Part shown: piece after piece, positions 61,601-64,000 of the stretch | Layout: the number at the start of each line of letters is the position of its first letter | How positions within the stretch are numbered: position 1 is the first letter of the stretch | Source of the DNA: Polydactylus sextarius | Taxonomy: Eukaryota > Chordata > Actinopteri > Polynemidae | Assembly: GCA_016801845.1 (NCBI GenBank) | Contig: CM028931.1 | Location: forward strand, 14,331,555-14,395,554 | Length of the DNA: 64,000 nucleotides | Reading direction: 5' to 3' | The notes under the pieces: generated by a model | The model's input: only the letters and a program-made list of their open reading frames with translations | Databases searched by the model: none | Told to the model about the DNA's origin: nothing | Translations under genes and position numbers: made by a program

Positions 61601-63285
61601 TTGTTTGAGTCACTTTCTAGAAACTCCCCACATCTGATCCAGATGTTACCCGGTACCGGGGAGGTCTGCTGGTGATGTCAGATCCACCATGAAAACCAGC
61701 GTGTTGCTGTGATGTTTACTACTAGTCAGTTTCCTTGACTGTAGCTATAGGTAGTCACCAGTCAAAGACCTCAGGAATATCCACAACCATTGGTTGAATT
61801 TGTGTTAACAGTTGTGATTGTAACGTCATTAAATCCCGAAAGATCCGATCAACGTCTTCACCGGTGCTCGTCAACAATAAACGTCTGTAAATCCCGGTGA
61901 GAAGCAGCGGCTACATCCTGTCTAGTTCACGTGACCTGACGTAGAGTTTGGTGACGTCACGGTGTGATCAGGAGTCAATCGCTGACAAGTCTTGTAGTGT
62001 GAACACTACAGGTCTCAGACCAGTTGTTGAGACTCCACATCATGTGAACAAGAAGTCGCCGACGATCACTGACAGCGTCCGAGACTCACAAATCCTTGGT
62101 GAAGTCGACTAATGTGGACTAGGGTTTAGTCTCTAAGTCCCCGTCTCTCTATATAGACGACGTCCACATCTCTACTTCATCCGTGTCAACGTGTGTTAAT
62201 GGTCTTTGTCTTTTCTTGTCATCTTCTCTTTTTCACTTCTTGTGTCCAGTGTCCCTATTCTGTCTCCGAGTGTCCTCATCTCTTCTACGTCTGTTGGTGT
62301 AAATGTTGTCTTTGTCCCGTCTCTTTGTGTCGTCTCTGTGTCAACTAAATCTTTGTCTCTTGGGGTGGACTGCGTCCTTGTCCTCGTCTTTCTCTCTATC
62401 CATCAGAGGTGTCTTCATCTCTACTACCTCGTCCTTGTCTCCGTTTTCTCGTTTATTCTTCCGTCGCACTCGTCTCCATTTGTGGATAAAGCGTCCTTGA
62501 GTTGATTTTTTTATTTTACCAATTCAATTGAAATTTGACTATTTGCATTTCAGTCTGAAGCATCTGTCCTGGACATCTGTTTTTTTATTCCTCCGTCATT
62601 TGAATCGATGGTTTAAGGTTCGAGTCCTTCGACCTCAAGGCGGATTTGTGATTTATGATATAAATAAAATTAACTTGATTTAGCTTGATTATTTTTTTAA
62701 CCATCTATACTTAATGCGTTTTTTTTTTTTTATCCTCAAATTATAAAGAACTTGAGTGTCTTCCAAGAGTTGCAGTGAATTTATAATTGCTAATACAGAA
62801 GCGGGACCAAAAGGACAAACGTAGGAATTAAGACGTGACCATTTCCCAGTCGTCTCCTCCTCCACCTCCACCTCCACCCATCTAACCCTCCCTCTTTACC
62901 CCCAAACACACACTCACACACATGCTTACCATGACAAATAGCCTGTGACGTGTCTCTGTGAACATGGCACGGAAAGGTCCACTCCCTTTCCCTGGGGCTT
63001 GACGAGGCAGTGATGTCTGACTCTGTCTCGCCACCAGATCACCTGTCTCGGAGTATTCGGGGAAAAATCTTAAGTGTTGGATATTTGTGTCTTTTAGTCG
63101 AAAAGACTCACCGTGCTAGTGATTGGGGCACCAAGTTAGCTTGAAGACGTCGCTATTTTAAAGCATTAAAACAGCTCAAAGTAGCTTCACACTTCCTCGC
63201 TGCTATAACAAGGATCCTGACGTTTAAAACGAGGCAGTGAGAAGTTTGTAAGTGAACACATCGTTTATTAAAAAGACTTTTTTTT
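61601..63285. other. Gene-free interval
   Basis: No gene was recognised. The segment 62200-62500 is pyrimidine-rich with TCT, GTC and TTGTCTC words, which keeps a 99-codon frame open by composition. The block 62930-63060 is unique and could be regulatory. Confidence 0.5.
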
Positions 63286-63682
63286 TAGCGGTAGTTTCCA
63301 GTCGCTGCCATGTTGAAAGTACAAGTCCTACAAGTCGATTGAAGAAAACATGAACCAATAGGAGGAGAGATGGTACAAATTTAATAATTTCCAGAAACTT
63401 TCCATGAAAACTTATGATGTAGGGAATTTTGGAAATATTCTAAATTAGTAGGGATTATGTTCCTAACCTTTAGCTTTGATAATTCTCATAAATTCCTGTT
63501 AATTCCCATGGAAAGTTTCCAACTTTGAATTTTGCAACCCTAGTGCAAATGCATGGATTTCATCTGTTGGTGACAATATCTGCTCATTGTCTACAAGGGA
63601 ATGAATCAATTAGTACCATCTCTCCTCCTATTGGTTCGCGTCCGTCAATCGACTTGTCTCGTCTTTCCGACAAAACGCTAAA
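63286..63682. mobile_element. Nested inverted-repeat element
   Basis: The outer arms share ACAAGTCGATTGA and AACCAATAGGAGGAGAGATGGTAC (left 63331-63375, right 63613-63655 as complement), with TAGCG-type ends. Inside them a second inverted pair, GAAACTTTCCATG (63394-63406) and CATGGAAAGTTTC (63507-63519), surrounds AT-rich DNA, followed by TTTTGCAACCCTAG. This looks like one foldback element inserted in another, without coding capacity. Confidence 0.6.
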
Positions 63683-64000
63683 AATAAAAATGTCACCGTT
63701 ACCATGTTTTGACAAACCCAAAGTTCCTTTTACACCGAATTTCTCCTTTAATCTCGTCTGAATTAACGTCTTTCGCCTCTGAAATATGAATTGACTGATG
63801 AATTGATTATGAAGCTGATGATCTGCCCCGTGTCAACCAGATGAAAGCAATTTGTCTACGTCTTATTCCCCAGCGATACATTCCCTGTCAGTTTAGTTAA
63901 CGTTGAATTGTGTTCATATTTTTTACTGCCAGGGGGTGGAGGGTAACAGAGGTCTGCTTGCCGGGTGGAAAATGTGACAGATGCCTTTGGATGCGAGTCT
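63683..64000. other. Unique DNA to the window end
   Basis: Nothing recognisable is seen here. Confidence 0.5.

Noticed and set aside
59350..64000. Search for exons of TMEM171, FCHO2 or FOXD1, neighbours of TMEM174 in human
   Set aside because: No open segment in this stretch or on the other side resembled these proteins; short exons could have been missed.

Overview
The window is vertebrate nuclear DNA, almost certainly from a ray-finned (teleost) fish. It has long gene-free stretches, dense CA/TG, TA and trinucleotide microsatellites, several families of short non-autonomous transposons present in more than one copy, and a tRNA-derived SINE head. The only intact protein-coding gene I can recognise is a two-exon, GT-AG spliced orthologue of TMEM174.

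The gene lies on the minus strand at 55910-58231. Exon 1 (57672-58231) encodes both transmembrane segments and a PPPY motif. Exon 2 (55910-56018) is short and was found by tracing the splice phase; it supplies a C-terminal tail with a PPAY-E-D-I motif. The spliced product is 222 residues (241 if the upstream ATG is used), close to the 243 residues of the human protein. An HNF1-like site lies about 150 bp upstream of the preferred ATG, which fits a kidney proximal-tubule gene.

Layout. 1-14 kb: mostly unique sequence with a 0.6-kb ATCC/ATCT tetranucleotide array near the start, many short microsatellites and a few dense unique blocks that could be conserved non-coding elements. 14.3-15.0 kb: an 11/13-bp minisatellite built on CTAGCGA. 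18.2-19.3 kb: an element carrying about 40 copies of a 20-bp minisatellite; the same element, inverted and with fewer units, lies just upstream of tmem174 at 58.5-59.1 kb. 22.8-48.4 kb: four copies of a TTAA-flanked foldback element (family A). 25.3, 50.8 and 57.1 kb: three copies of a second element (family B), one of them inside the tmem174 intron. 36.5 kb: a TATCGGCCGATA-rich palindromic element. 37.9-38.7 kb: a stretch with few stops that may be a decayed piggyBac-type transposase. 40.9-42.0 kb: a degenerate tandem repeat of about 145 bp. 53.85-55.11 kb: a very large composite TAG / CCAGT / TTG simple-repeat block just 3' of tmem174. 61.1-61.6 kb: a 16-bp degenerate minisatellite. 63.3-63.7 kb: a nested inverted-repeat element.

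In human, TMEM174 lies between TMEM171/FCHO2 and FOXD1 (established knowledge). No exon of those genes could be recognised, so the roughly 55 kb on the 3' side of tmem174 is, by inference, an intergenic regulatory interval. Nothing here looks bacterial or viral, and there is no CRISPR array.
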